DNA of 64,000 bases from Trogon surrucura (GCA_020746105.1 CM036617.1:164432912-164496911), one strand, 5' to 3'. Shown: positions 12,681-24,466, counted from the first letter of the stretch. Notes: generated from the sequence alone by a model not told the origin. Program-made: numbers and translations.

Positions 12681-13756
12681 AGAGGTTTTCAGGTCCTGTT
12701 TCTGCACTTCAAACACTGGTAGCCATGCCTGCTTCAGGAATTTCTCACACGGGAGAATTTTCCTTTTTAAGGCTAGATTGTTGAGTGATGAACAGATTTG
12801 ACCAGGTGGACCAGATCAGGAAGAAGATGCAGATGTTCTGATATGAACCACTCACAGGTTATGGGAGAAGGAGACGGCCTGGAGCAGCTGGACACTGAGG
12901 AACTAAAGATTTTTGACAGCCTTTTGGGGATCCCATCTCAGCATTTGCTGAATAATCTTTTTCCTATCCATGGAAAGTTGGTCCAGCAAATGGCTTCCCA
13001 GATGGAGCAACAGGTTTTAGTATAAGCAAAAAGAGGTTTTTAAATGAGCCACAGTGAAGTCACTTGCCCCATTTCAACAGCACTGTGACAGGAAAACCCT
13101 TCCCACCAGCCCATTCCCATGCACTACAAATATTAACTTGGTCCAAACCATTCCCTTTTTCAGTTTCAGATTCAACACAATCTAAGGCAGTTAACCCAGC
13201 CAAGTCCAGCTTAGCCATAACATGCTTAGCACAAGTTGTCATCTCAAACCTGCATTCAGGTTGCACTTAGTCCAAGTATGTGTATCTCAGTCGGACCAAA
13301 ACCTGTGTGACTCAGACCAAGGCAGTCATACCCAGGCCACTCGCACCAAATTCAAACCACATTCCATTCAGGGACAGGTACAGTCTAGCCTGTCCAGTTG
13401 CACACAAAGTCTAACTGAAAATCTAAGGGGCTGAACCAGGATGCACAAGGCAACAGAAGCTCAGCTCTGAGACACTTGAAATGTGTTTTCAGGTAAAAAT
13501 GTCTGGATCCTACACAAGCCACAGTGGTTGTAAGAGCTTGTGGCACTTTATCTCAAATATGTTAACAGCACTGGTCCCTCTGTGTATCATGCTGATACAC
13601 ATGCACTCATTCTTCAGTTTTCTCCCACACCTTGTGCCCTATTGTTTTGCCTCCAGCAGATCCTCTTGACTCAGATCCAGAAGAATCACTTGTAAAAAAA
13701 ATATAAAAAAAAGACTTCTGCTTTAAAATTCTTCTGTTTTAAGATCAGATGGAAAA
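12681..13756. other. Intergenic DNA, nothing recognised
   Basis: Unique DNA without a supported gene or repeat. Confidence 0.5.
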
Positions 13757-13843
13757 AGAGAGGAGAGGAGAGGAGAGGAGAGGAGAGGAGAGGAGAGGAG
13801 AGGAGAGGAGAGGAGAGGAGAGGAGAGGAGAGGAGAGGAGAGG
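13757..13843. repeat. (AGAGG)n microsatellite, about 17 units
   Basis: A near-perfect pentanucleotide array of purines on the plus strand, about 87 bp long and ending at AGGACGAG. Its purity suggests a polymorphic locus. The serine/proline/leucine frame on the opposite strand is produced only by the array. Confidence 0.97.
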
Positions 13844-14759
13844 ACGAGACTGCAGTCAGCAGAAATGCATTTGGAGATAATGCAGGAAAAAAACGAAAGT
13901 TTTATGGACTGGAGACTAAGATCTTGAGCTTCTAAGCTAGGAAAGGCCATCATGGAAGAAATGATAGATGAAGGAACATACAATAGAAGAACACTACGCA
14001 AGGGCTAGGACAGTGGGACAGGTTGAACCTCACATGGCACAGCCCACCAAATCCCTCAGTTCCTTCCTGACTCTGTGAGCTCTTTGCACTGCGCAGGGTT
14101 GGTAGCCTAGTGGTAACCTAGTTCCAACATGAAGCTGTTAGTGGAGCCACGGTTCAAAGACATGCAGTTATTGATAGTGTGGGTGGCACTTGTTCTACAC
14201 AGAACACCACCTGCTCTTAGCTTGGCTGAGGTCTCAATGCTGTGAGACTCCTGCCTTGGTGTGCTAGTGTGAATTAGTTGTATGAAACACCAGGGGGGAA
14301 CTTCAAGTTTCTTAGTTTCCAAATGCATTTCATACTCCAGAACTTGATTTTCTTACCTTACAAGTAATTCCAGTAAGCACCAGTCAGGCATTAAAACCGT
14401 AGTGCCAAGAAAAAGTCAATTTCTGCCAGACTTGGAGTTGCAATAATGAAAATCCCATTGAGCAGCACTTTTAATCATATTTAGCATCCCCTCTGGGTAA
14501 ATGTCCTTCAATCCCTCTAGGAGACCGAACCTGAAAATTTCCGTGGCAGGGCTGCAGGGGCATCACACAGCACAAGTGGTCTGAGTGGTGCAGGTGAGTG
14601 GAATGCCAAGACCAAGTGCCAACACAAACACCCCAAAGCCCAGGATGAGGTTAGCGGGAGCAAAACTCAGCCCCAGCCTTTGTGGTTACCACCTCAGTAA
14701 GAGACAGAGACAGATAGAAAGGAGACGAAAGGGAGGGAGAAGGTTAGGGAGTGGGGGGA
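13844..14759. other. Intergenic DNA, nothing recognised
   Basis: Unique DNA without a supported gene or repeat. Confidence 0.5.
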
Positions 14760-15070
14760 GGGCTGGGAGTCTGCAGACTTCTGCTGCCACATGATTTTCC
14801 TGGTTGTTTTCAAAGTGCTGCTCTAACATACGCGCACGAGTCCCATGTGATCGCTTATTTACGAAAGCACAGTCGTAATGTTTTGTGCATCGCACATCCG
14901 CTCGGCAGCCCACCTGACTGCGGGCTCCGTGGGCACCCGCTGCATCCTCCCCATCTGCGCCATCGAGCCAAGGGGCATGGGTGACCATTATGGGTGGACG
15001 CTACTCGTGCCCTGGCGAGGCAGGGAAGCTGAGAGGAGGGCAGTCTTTCCATTTCCAAAGTGCTTCTTGC
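14760..15070. promoter_or_regulatory. Putative enhancer with two M-box-like E-boxes
   Basis: A compact block with many CpGs outside any CpG island. It contains CACATGA at 14,788-14,794 and CATGTGA at 14,844-14,850, which are M-box-like E-boxes in opposite orientation 56 bp apart. A TTGTTTT tract and CTTATTTACGA homeodomain/forkhead-like sequence lie between and after them. Methylated CpGs normally decay, so persistent CpGs here hint at constraint. No coding frame explains it. Regulation of SOX10 is a positional inference. Confidence 0.35.
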
Positions 15071-15780
15071 TTCCTTTTGCCTGGCACTATGTGATGAGTC
15101 TCCAGAGGCAGGGCACTGCCCCTTCTATACTGTCATGCAGAGAAAAAGCTTTTAGTTCAGAACTGGCTTTCTCACTTCTTTTAATTTGCAGAGTGCCCAG
15201 AAGCAAGCTCAGATACAAACTGACCTGGCGTATGCTGATAGCCCATGTTTGATTTTCAAATAGGTGCAAAATCTCTTCCCTTGGGTAGAATTTTTTTTCC
15301 ACACCACCATCACAGAAGTCCTGTTTCACCCAAAGATTCTGTCAAGAAAAGAGGAAGCCTCCTTAGAAAGGGCAGGGAGGAGGCTAAGGGAGAATATTCA
15401 CAATGGAATAAAGCTGGTTGTTTCTTTGGGTACAGGGGATTTGGCCTACCTTCAATTCATCTCTATAGAGAACGAATAACTCCCTTAAAATTGTTTTTCT
15501 CAGCTGAAGAGAGATCTAAGACATGAGGAAGAGAGATGTAATGTATGAGAATGGAGTTTTTGAATAATAAGAACTGAGTTCACAGAGACTGAGATAGGAC
15601 AAGATTATGCTGCAATAAAACATGTATTTTGGGGGTAGCGTTTTCCTTTCCGTACCCTCTCCACAGTTCTAGGTGCCAGCGTCCCTAGACAAAAGGTCAA
15701 TGGAAAAGAGTCATCGCCTCATATGCTGCAAAAAAAGCCTCCAGTGATCTTTGCCAAAACTGAAGCTCCTGTGAGAAAGG
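15071..15780. other. Intergenic DNA, nothing recognised
   Basis: Unique DNA without a supported gene or repeat. Confidence 0.5.
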
Positions 15781-16260
15781 ACATCTGACATTTTAAAACT
15801 TTGTTATGGTCAAGCCACCCAACGTCATCCCTACCTCCTCTTCCCAGACAACCAATTCTTGCTTTAAATCGCCTGAGGCAACGCCACTACCTCTGCACAC
15901 AGATTACGCCTCCTGCGGCCATGCCTCTTTCCTGCATGCATGCATGGCAAATCGCCTCCATGAAGGGTTAATTCAACCAGGGCCTTTTACTCGAAGTTGT
16001 TTTCCAAGTAGCTGAGAGAATAGCTCTCTTGTTACAAACATGGCTTCTGGGCATTTGGTGATGCTTTCCCTTTTCTCTCTCTCTGTACCACAAAAGGATC
16101 TTTTGTTCTTCTCCCTCTGTCTCATTTACTCTCCCCCACCCTGCTCTCGCCTCTTCCCTCCATTGGCTGCCAAGTGACTAAGGAATGGCAAAAAATGACC
16201 ATAGCTCGGTCATGGCAAATATTTCTTCAGCTATTATCTGATAGAGACCTTGAGCATCTA
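15781..16260. promoter_or_regulatory. Putative enhancer with inverted SOXE dimer site
   Basis: This block contains ACAAAAGGATCTTTTGT at 16,090-16,106, two fully inverted 7-bp SOX-like half-sites separated by 3 bp, the spacing class used by SOXE dimers. A further CTTGTTACAAACA segment lies near 16,030, and a short TGCA repeat near 15,935-15,949. The block has scattered CpGs and no repeat or coding signal. SOX10 and SOX9 are known to bind such palindromes cooperatively. The target gene is inferred from position. Confidence 0.4.
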
Positions 16261-16459
16261 TGCGATGGGCCCTCTGCCTTCCCTCGGGCTTCTCCTAGAG
16301 ATGGGGAAAAATGAGTCAGACACAACAGGGCAGGATATAAGTTGAATCAGCCCAACACACTAATGGAAATGTCTTGCGAATGGAGTCATGGTGCCTGTTT
16401 CAGAAAAATCAAATGATAGGAACACAGAACTGGCAGAAGTCCAGTGGCAGCTTATACGG

Positions 16460-16810
16460 GTCTAGATTTTTACAGGAACTCTGCATTTATTAAAAAAAGA
16501 CATGGGAGGCACAAAAAAGTCACCTTATTGCCTCCACATTTACTGATTCAGCTGTTTGTAAATTAGAGCCAACAATCTCTCTTGGATGGGCGGCAACGTC
16601 ATGTAGTTTCTCCGCGCCATCTTCTTGTGCATGACCTCCTACCACAGAAAAGCTGCGGTGAACCCCCATGGACGTCATGTCTTCCCACACGCCATTGAAA
16701 TTATACCTCAGGCACTCCCACAGACATCCTCCTAGTTATAGTCTCCTTGCACATACTGCTTCACTGAGTCATTTCACACGCACATGCATATATATATAAA
16801 AGTTCACATG
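16460..16810. promoter_or_regulatory. Putative enhancer with repeated CRE-like sites
   Basis: The same 9-mer ACGTCATGT occurs at 16,596-16,604 and 16,672-16,680, each a CRE/ATF-like core fused to an ATG-containing half E-box. AACAAT at 16,571-16,576 adds a SOX core. The segment is AT-rich with preserved CpGs and ends near a short TA run at about 16,790. No coding frame is visible. Function is inferred only. Confidence 0.3.
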
Positions 16811-18633
16811 ACACTAAAGTCACTGAAACTGCCACAATGACCTTTCTGCAACTGAAACGATTCCCCAGCCAAATTCCCACCTCCTTACCTTTTAGAGCAG
16901 TTGGGTATATCCTTCACTGATACTGCTTTCTGCAAGAAAATCCAATCCTTCATTGGAAGCAAATCTTGCTCTTTCTGCCTTTCTGCTCATCTTCTTCTCT
17001 ACCAACTCCCTGCACTCCTCTGACTATCCCTTGTCCCGAGTCCATCTCAGCACATGTCATGGTTTAGGTGAACACAGCATATGCTGCCTCGTTCCACCTG
17101 CCAAGCTTTCTGCATTCATCTCCCATGCAGTGCCTTAACTATTTTGGAAGGCCCTTGAAAAAGCAAATTTCAGCCTTAGTGACTTCCCGCGCACACGCAC
17201 ACAAAGCTGTAGATGTAAGGCGTTGTCTAGAGGATTTTTATTCTTGTAGAGAAGGGGAATGGACTATACAGATAAAAGGGCCATTATATTCCTACATTAG
17301 AGGGACTTCTTGTCTGGTGGATTTTAACCAAGCTGGTTAAAATATCGTGAAAACAGTGCATTGACCAACTTCTTATACTTGTATGACTGTGCCCACAGTA
17401 AAGATTTGTGCTAAGTCAACCATATCTGTTTCAAAACTGCGTGCAGAGCAGCTTTCATTGTAAAGCATCGAACCCATCTCATATGTAATAATTAAGGAAT
17501 ATATAATAATCCCCTTCCTGCCTCCTGGCTTGATAGCATCTAAATGAATCCCAATGCAGACAGAGATCCTTATTGCTATCCCAGATGTGCCCCACTGCTC
17601 CCACAGCAGCTCTGTGGCACAGGGTGCTCACCAGGAGCGCACGGCCAGCCTTAGTCGATAAACACTGGTCTCTCCATCACAAAGGACAACCCACGCACTC
17701 CAAGATGAAGAATTTTACCATTGTCAGAAAAGCAAGCCTCTGGCAGATCCAGAAACTCATTAATGCAAATGTTGTTCGTCTAATGCTGTAAACATAAACT
17801 TCCCCAAGCAGGGCCCCTCATGAAGAGATGCATTGCTGGATCCTTTTTAAAAAACCCCATTCAGCAATAGTGAAACAAGGAAAAGGATTTGCTTCTCCCT
17901 GGTTCCAATTCTGCTTCACAGGGTTGGATCCCACAGTCCTGCAGTGGAGACTACAGTAGTCAAAGGCATTACACCGCCTGGAGAGCCCCATCAGGGTCAT
18001 CTTTGCACCCTGTGGGGACCAAGAGGTCAGTTGTTGAAGTCTCTTTGGAAAAAAAGAATTTACCATCATGTCTTTCACTGATGAGAAGCCCAAGGATGGA
18101 TTATGGGTTCTTACTTAGATAATTTTGTATGAATCAAGAAAAGAGAGGAGGGATAGCTGGATGGCTAAATAAAGCCAATGAGATCACATGTTCCGCCTTT
18201 TTATCTGCTTTTCTCTTTCTGCTTTTGGACAACAAAGCTTCCTTTGATACAGAAGAAGAGGGGGGTAGGGAGGGTGGGGAGAGGGGGTGCCAGAATCACC
18301 CCAATGGCCCCTGGTCACTTCTCCATGCTCCTTAATGTGATGTTCCCACTGGCAGAGACAGAAAAAAACAGTGATCTCATGATTCCAGAGACGATCCATG
18401 CAAACAGCCCTGGGAGATGAGGGGTGAAGGGGACAGGAAAAAAGGGTAAAGGACGAATGAGGAAAGGCGAGAAAGAGAGAGGAAAGGGTAGGAGTCATAG
18501 GGAAAGGGGACACGTGAAGAAGGACCTTCAAGGACAACTGTGGATGGAGTTAGAAACTAAAGGTCAGAATCCTAAACAGGATGTGTAGAGAGATTGTAGA
18601 GAAAAGGATAAAAAGTGGTGTCTTGAGACCAAG
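16811..18633. other. Intergenic DNA, nothing recognised
   Basis: AT-rich unique DNA. A purine-rich plus-strand tract spans about 18,420-18,520. No gene or interspersed repeat was recognised. Confidence 0.5.
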
Positions 18634-18727
18634 GGTAAAAGGACCGCTGCAAGAAAGATAGGTGTGACGCTGTATGGCAGGGTAAAAGGACCGCTGCAAG
18701 AAAGATAGGTGTGACGCTGTATGGCAG
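18634..18727. repeat. Perfect 47-bp tandem duplication
   Basis: Bases 18,634-18,680 and 18,681-18,727 are identical over 47 bp and directly adjacent. The unit begins GGTAAAAGGACCGC and ends GTATGGCAG. Complete identity implies a recent duplication or an assembly artefact at a purine-rich tract. Confidence 0.97.
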
Positions 18728-20330
18728 GACTGAGGGCAGGGTCAGAGATAAGAGTGGAATGAGTTGTCGAGTAGTTAGGAAAGGGAGGCTGGGCTCAGAG
18801 GCAGTGTGGTGCAGTGAGAAACAAGGGCTTGAGATGAGTGTGAGAAGGAAAGGAGGGGGAAGTACCTACAGGTTGAGAGCAGATAGGGTAAGATTTACTG
18901 AAACTTGTCACTTCTGCATTCTGCTTACACAAAACCAGGACACCAAATCTGCCATGAGAATAATCCTGGTCTCTCACAGCCCCAGAGCCAAGAGATGCCA
19001 GGAATGTGATTTATCACCTGAGCAGTGGTGAGGCAGTGGGGTTGGAGACAGGCAGCCTGGTTTCCACTTTGGTTGGGTTGATCTCTCTGCAGGAGTCCTT
19101 CACACCTGCACAGAGCACTGTGTGTGTATTACACCTCACCCGCCAGCAGCCACTTCCTTCAGCCTTCTTTATTCCCTCTTGCCCTTTCGTTCCTCCCTCC
19201 CTTGTCCCCTCCCTACATCCTTCCTTGCTGCCTCCTCATGGGGAGACAAGAGCTCAGCACAGTTGGCTCGAGAGATCCCACCTTCTCCATCCCCCGAGGG
19301 GAACCTGCCACCCCAGCAGCCCTTGTCCCTAACCAGTGGAGCAGTTAGGACCCAGCAGGAGGCTTTTGAGCCCACAGGGCTCCTCATGGATCCTGGACAA
19401 AGAGGGGGATGAAGGATTGCGGAACAACTGAAAGAAAAAGTGTCTCCCTTTTACAGGCTGCCATCTCCACCACTCAAGGCTCTCCCTCGGCACTGGTCTG
19501 TCCCGGGGGCTCATCACATTTCCCCCCTCCTCTGTCTGCTCTGTGGCAGCTAATCGGTGACCCACTGACAGTCTCTGTCCATCACTCGTCTCTGTACACA
19601 ATAGGGTAATTAAACCCTGACCCTCTGCTCCTTTTATCCATTTCCTCTGCACAGTAACTCCCCCGAAACGGCAGAGGGGAGGGCCTGCTGTGGAGGCTTC
19701 TGCCCCAGCCTCCAGCTGTAATGAAGATGTAAGGCACAGGAAGGACTCACTGCCAAAAGAAAGATGCTGAGGAAGCAGCCAAAGAGGTATTGAGTGGTAC
19801 AAGGCTTCCCACAGGCTTACTCTGAGTTCTGCTGACCTACTTCCATCACGGACATTTGTGAACCTTCAACTCTTTGTCATCACTCCCACAACTTGCCCAG
19901 CATCCTCCCCCTGCCCACGCATACCTACAGCAAACCCACTGCTCCTCTGAGCATCCTCAGGTCAGTGCCAGGTGTGGGTGCCCAGGTCAGGTCTAGCAGA
20001 GCTTTCCAGGAGCCTCAGAAACTCCAGCCCTGGGCTTGCTCCCCAACAATACCACCCAGCTTTGTTGATGTGCCCCAGCTCAAAGATTCTGCACTCACTG
20101 GTGTGAACCCATTGCCTCCACGCAGGCTAAACACAGTGCCTCAGGCCTGACATATCAGACTTTCCTCATTAAGCACCTGCAGAAGGGCAGGGGGAGTTCT
20201 CGGTGGCAGGGTGCATCCCACCACGGAGCACAATGGATGGACCCAGGAGCTGGCTGAGGCAAAGGGATGTTGCTCTTGGCTGCACAGCAGGACAATGAAG
20301 GATGATGCACCCAGTGACAGGAGGCACAAA
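18728..20330. other. Intergenic DNA, nothing recognised
   Basis: Unique DNA without a supported gene. Pyrimidine-rich stretches lie around 19,140-19,220. Confidence 0.5.
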
Positions 20331-20403
20331 GTGCCAGGAAGTTCTTTTTTCTTTTTTTTTTCTTTCTTTTTTTCTGGCTTTCTGGCACTCCACAAAATTT
20401 ATT
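20331..20403 (-). repeat. Inverted repeat around a pyrimidine tract, with AATAAA
   Basis: GTGCCAGGAAG (20,331-20,341) and CTTTCTGGCAC (20,378-20,388) are inverted copies matching at 10 of 11 positions. They enclose an almost pure T-rich tract. On the minus strand, AATAAA (20,403-20,398) stands about 25 nt before the A-rich run. That arrangement could be a retrocopy tail or the 3' end of an unannotated minus-strand transcript. No parent gene was recognised. Confidence 0.5.
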
Positions 20404-23117
20404 ACACTGATTGATAAACAGCCAGAAATGATGCCGAGCAATCCAGACTCCGCTTCCTCTTCCCTACCCTGAGTGGGGAAGCTGCCTCCCTCCCACGCAT
20501 GAGCAAGAAGGGTTGGGGCCACCCGGGGAAGGGCATGACGGGAAAAGCAGTGCCCCTGAACAATTAAGCACTGTCCCAGGCACTGCACACCCCTGTCCCG
20601 GGAACAAAAGAGTCACACACGAGAGACCTGACTGTGAAGCTTCCATCCGCTTTCATCACTGACCCCCGGGGCAGTCAGGGCACGAGGTCAGCCCACTTAA
20701 ACTCCAAACTCGGCCAGAAATAGAGCTGGGAAGTGGGCAAGGGTGGCCAAGTGCAGGGGTCCCCAACCATTTGAGGGGTTCTTTGACTGAGCCATTTCAT
20801 TTCATCAAAGACACATTTTTTTTTTTCTGAAAGAAAAATGGAGAGCAGCGGGTGTGAAGGGAGTAAGGGGGGGGGCAGGGTGTTCACTGTGAGTTATGAC
20901 CACTCTCAACAAGAGTCTTTTACATCGCAGAGGTGAGGAGACGATGGGGTAATTGGGCCTGTTAGACCCAGGCATAATGAGGGCAAGTCTCTGACTGTTT
21001 CCCACTCTTCATTCCACCACTACTCAAGAGACGCGGTCCCCCATATGCCCTGTCATTCCTTCACTGCAGAGATCGACATCCCAAGGGCTCAACCTGAGGA
21101 CCACAAGCTTTGATTGCACCCGAACAAATGCAATCCTCCTGGGTTGTGTGATAGCATGTGGTCATGACCTCGGTCTGGAAAGGCTGGAAGTTGCCTTATA
21201 AATTAAAAATGGTCAGCAAAGGCAGGGCTTTTGCTTTCGATCTGCAGGGTCTCAGAAGAAAAACTTTAGGCTTTAAATTGCTGTTTGTTGTAAATAACTG
21301 CCTTTTCATGTAATGCTTTCATATAGGTAACACCTTCTAGGGGTGAGCACCAAGCAGTATATCAGTGGCAGGTAAGAACAGGTGCTCCTGAGACCTGTCT
21401 CCTTGACTAGAAGGAGAAACCTATGGGGACAAAGTCAAGGGGGAACAAAACATTTTTTGGTGCATGTGGAAACACAAAGCATCTGCCACAGAGCGCCATG
21501 CATTTCACCAGGCTTCTTCCCTCCAGATAAGCTTCTCATAATCCTAAATGCAGGAAATTTCAGAGGAAGGACAATGAAAACACCCAGCCAAGACAAAATA
21601 AATTAATCAATGCATAAAAATACTGCTTTCCACCCCGAAAATGTGAAATTTCACCATCCAGACTAAGTCAGCCTGAACTCCAAAGGACAGCAAAGAATAC
21701 TGGATACTGTGTTCTGATGAAACTCTATGCAGCAAGCACTGAGAGAGCTTGGCATTCCCCTGGGGAAGGATACCTCCAGCGTGTCAGAATGAACTGAAGG
21801 CACACCTCATTCTGGGAGGAGTTTGAGTACAGCAGCAATAAGATGTACAGGTTGGGAAACAAGCAGTCAGGTAATTTGCAGTCATGTTTGCAACGTCTTT
21901 CACCCCTTCCTCTTTGAGCTGGTAGCCCCAGGATGCAAGTGCTACCAGCAAACATCCACCTCGGTGTGTCATGAACCACCCCTGCATATGACTGTCCCCT
22001 GTTCCACCTCAGTGGGGTCACCTCCACATCCCACCGGCACCATGTAGAGGACCCCGCAGGAGCCTGGAGCACCCAGCAGAAACGGGGCAGGGACAGGGCA
22101 GGCAGGCTGCGGAGTGGTGGGGCAGCGAATACAATCCCCACACTCACCTACTAAAAACTCCCCCCAGAACAGACACCTTGGCTTGAGGGACAGCAATCGA
22201 GGAGGACTCTAGCTCAGCGCTATTTGTGTTGATGCCGACGACTGGAGCCAGAAACAGGAGGTTCAGCACAGACCCAGGACAGAGAAATGTGTCTCAGTGC
22301 CAAGAAGCGAACTAGTCATGCGACGTGTGATCGGCCTGCAGACTTTTTATTACACATGATGAAAGACAAGCAGAAAGGAGTTTGACTCTCAGACCCTAGG
22401 CTGACTTTTCATGGATTGTCTGTTTGGGGCTAGAAAACTGTCTGTACTTTCAAAGTGAGCCCTCTCAATCTAAGCCGTATCACTAGACTGTAAGCAGTGA
22501 GCCCACTTTCTGGGATAAAGATGCATTTCAAATTTTTCGATACAACAATTAACCTGACCTATTCTTGAAAATTAACAGCTTCCTGAGACTTTTTTTCTAC
22601 ATGTTGGATAGCCTTGTTTAAAAAATTATTTTCAATTACCATTTTTATCAGTAGTTCACTACATTTTCCCCTTAGGAGGAGGTGATTGGTTGGTTTTCTA
22701 ATATTTAGAGAGACATGGCTTTAGGGCACGTGCAGATTCATTTTCCATCTACCTCACGCAGGGAGAATCCAATCAATCTTGGGCATGTTGGAGTGACTGC
22801 ACACAAAAGGCAGGGTCAGTCAGCAACACACATCCAAAGGCCGATTCTTCAGGGACATGCTGAAGGACACACACAATTCACACACATCACTGGAGCAACA
22901 CAAAAATAAGGTACGTCAGAACTACAGGTTTTGGCCTTGTCAGTGTCAGCAGGTCTGGTTTTTCACCTCAGTCCAGTTCTGCCCTTTGTCTTTCTTTCTA
23001 ATGGCAGGAGCTACCAGGGAAGGAGACATTCACGGCCTCTTCTTTTCCCCTGCACCTCTAGAAGCAGAAGCGGAGGCAGGAGAAATGAGGTTCCAGGACT
23101 TCTTTTAACAATTGAAG
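20404..23117. other. Intergenic DNA, nothing recognised
   Basis: Unique DNA without a supported gene. It was examined on the minus strand for a retrocopied mRNA body preceding the A-rich tract, and no recognisable coding frame was found. Confidence 0.5.
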
Positions 23118-23709
23118 AAAATGTCTTATGAGGAGTGGCTGACAGAACTGGGATTGTTTAGTCTGGAGAATCACAGAATCACAGAATGTTAGGGATTGGA
23201 AGGGACCTTGAAAGATCATCAAGTCCAATCCCCCTGCCAGAGCAGGAATGCCTAGATTATGCTACATAGGAACGTGTCCGGGCAGGTCTTGAATGTCTCC
23301 AGAGAAGGAGACTCCACAACCTCCCTGGGCAGCCTGTTCCAGTGCTCCGGCTGAGTGGGGACCTTATTGCTATCTACAACTACTGGAAAGGAGGTTGTAG
23401 TGAGGTGGGTGTTGGTCTCTTCTCCCAAGTAACGAGCAATAGGACAAGAGGAAATGGGCTCAAGTTGTGCCTGGGGAGGTTTACATTGGATATTAGGAAA
23501 ATTTCTTTATTGAAAGAGCTGTGAAGCATTGGAACGGGCTGTCCAGGGGAGTGGTTCTGTCACCATCCCTGGAGGTGTTCAAAAAACATGTAGACATGGC
23601 ACTTCAGGACATGGTTTAGTAGTCATGGTAGTATTGGGTTGATGGTTGGACTTGATCTTAGAGATCTTTTCCAACCTTAATGATTCTATGAATTTGATTC
23701 TATGAATTC
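23118..23709 (+). mobile_element. CR1 LINE 3' end (sense), interrupted
   Basis: A sense-oriented CR1 3' portion starts near 23,118 and breaks off at about 23,169 (after ...CTGGAGA). It resumes at about 23,350 (GCTGAGTGGGGACC) and ends with the 3' terminal repeat TGATTCTATGAATTTGATTC at 23,680-23,700. The two halves join into one continuous CR1 when the middle is removed. It is a dead, 5'-truncated copy, as is usual for CR1. Confidence 0.9.
23170..23349 (-). mobile_element. CR1 LINE 3' fragment (antisense) nested in another CR1
   Basis: It begins with the reverse complement of the CR1 terminus (ATCACAGAATCACAGAATG) and runs to CAGTGCTCCG, where the host CR1 resumes. About 180 bp, 5'-truncated, opposite in orientation to its host. 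It must be younger than the element it interrupts. Confidence 0.9.
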
Positions 23710-24306
23710 TGTTGCCCAGCCATGCACAAGATCCTAAGCAATCCTCTTGGGCACATCCCAAAGGACTGATGTTATGCGGCTATTCTCCTAGGTGTGAGGG
23801 GAAACTTTTTTTTTTTCCCCTCTTGCAGCAAAATAGGAGAAATATCTCCCCCACCACCACCCCGTTGCAACCCCAGCACTCCTGAATCCAGGCTGAATCC
23901 CTGCATTCCCAGTAGCGTCCACAAGGTGGAGCCCCACCCCACTATAGAAATGCAGCCCAGCCGGCTGGCCTGGAGGTCACCTCTCTCGGGGCGACCCTGC
24001 AAAAATCCCACGGCCCCACAGTGCAGTGGGGCAGCGTGGGGCTCCCAGACCCCTGAGTCCTTGCCCTGGCATGGCACAGGCAGCAGCCTCGACTGTAGCC
24101 CCTGATGAGGAGCCGCCATGTGGCATTTGCTTCATCAGCTTCGTGTCCGTGTTATCTGCCAGCTTTTGGGGAGGGTTACACAGGGTTACCTTGGGCAGTG
24201 CCCAGCTAGCCCAGGGGGTTCATGATCAGTAATCTTTTTGTGATCACTGGTGCAGGGTTTTGTGATCGGTGGTGCAGAGTCAAGTGGGAGGCCTGTAGCC
24301 AGTGGC
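23710..24306. other. Gap between CR1 copies, nothing recognised
   Basis: Unique DNA between two CR1 groups, with a CpG-containing stretch around 23,940-24,010. No gene is supported. Confidence 0.5.
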
Positions 24307-24466
24307 ATTACAGAATTACAGAACCACAGAATCACAGCGTGTCAGGGGTTGGAAGGGACCTTGGAAGACAATTTAGTCCAACCCCCCTGACAGGGCAGGA
24401 TCACCTAGAGTAGGGCACACAGGAATACGTCCAGGCAGGTTCTGAATGTCTCCGGAGAGGGAGACC
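24307..24466 (-). mobile_element. CR1 LINE 3' fragment (antisense)
   Basis: It starts with a degenerate reverse CR1 terminus (ATTACAGAATTACAGAACCACAG) and continues into the usual conserved block GGTTGGAAGGGACCTTGG. It stops abruptly at GGGAGAC, where sense CR1 reverse-transcriptase sequence begins. About 160 bp. Confidence 0.85.

Noticed and set aside
13723..14001. Minus-strand Ser/Leu/Pro repeat protein
   Set aside because: It is the translation of the pentanucleotide microsatellite.
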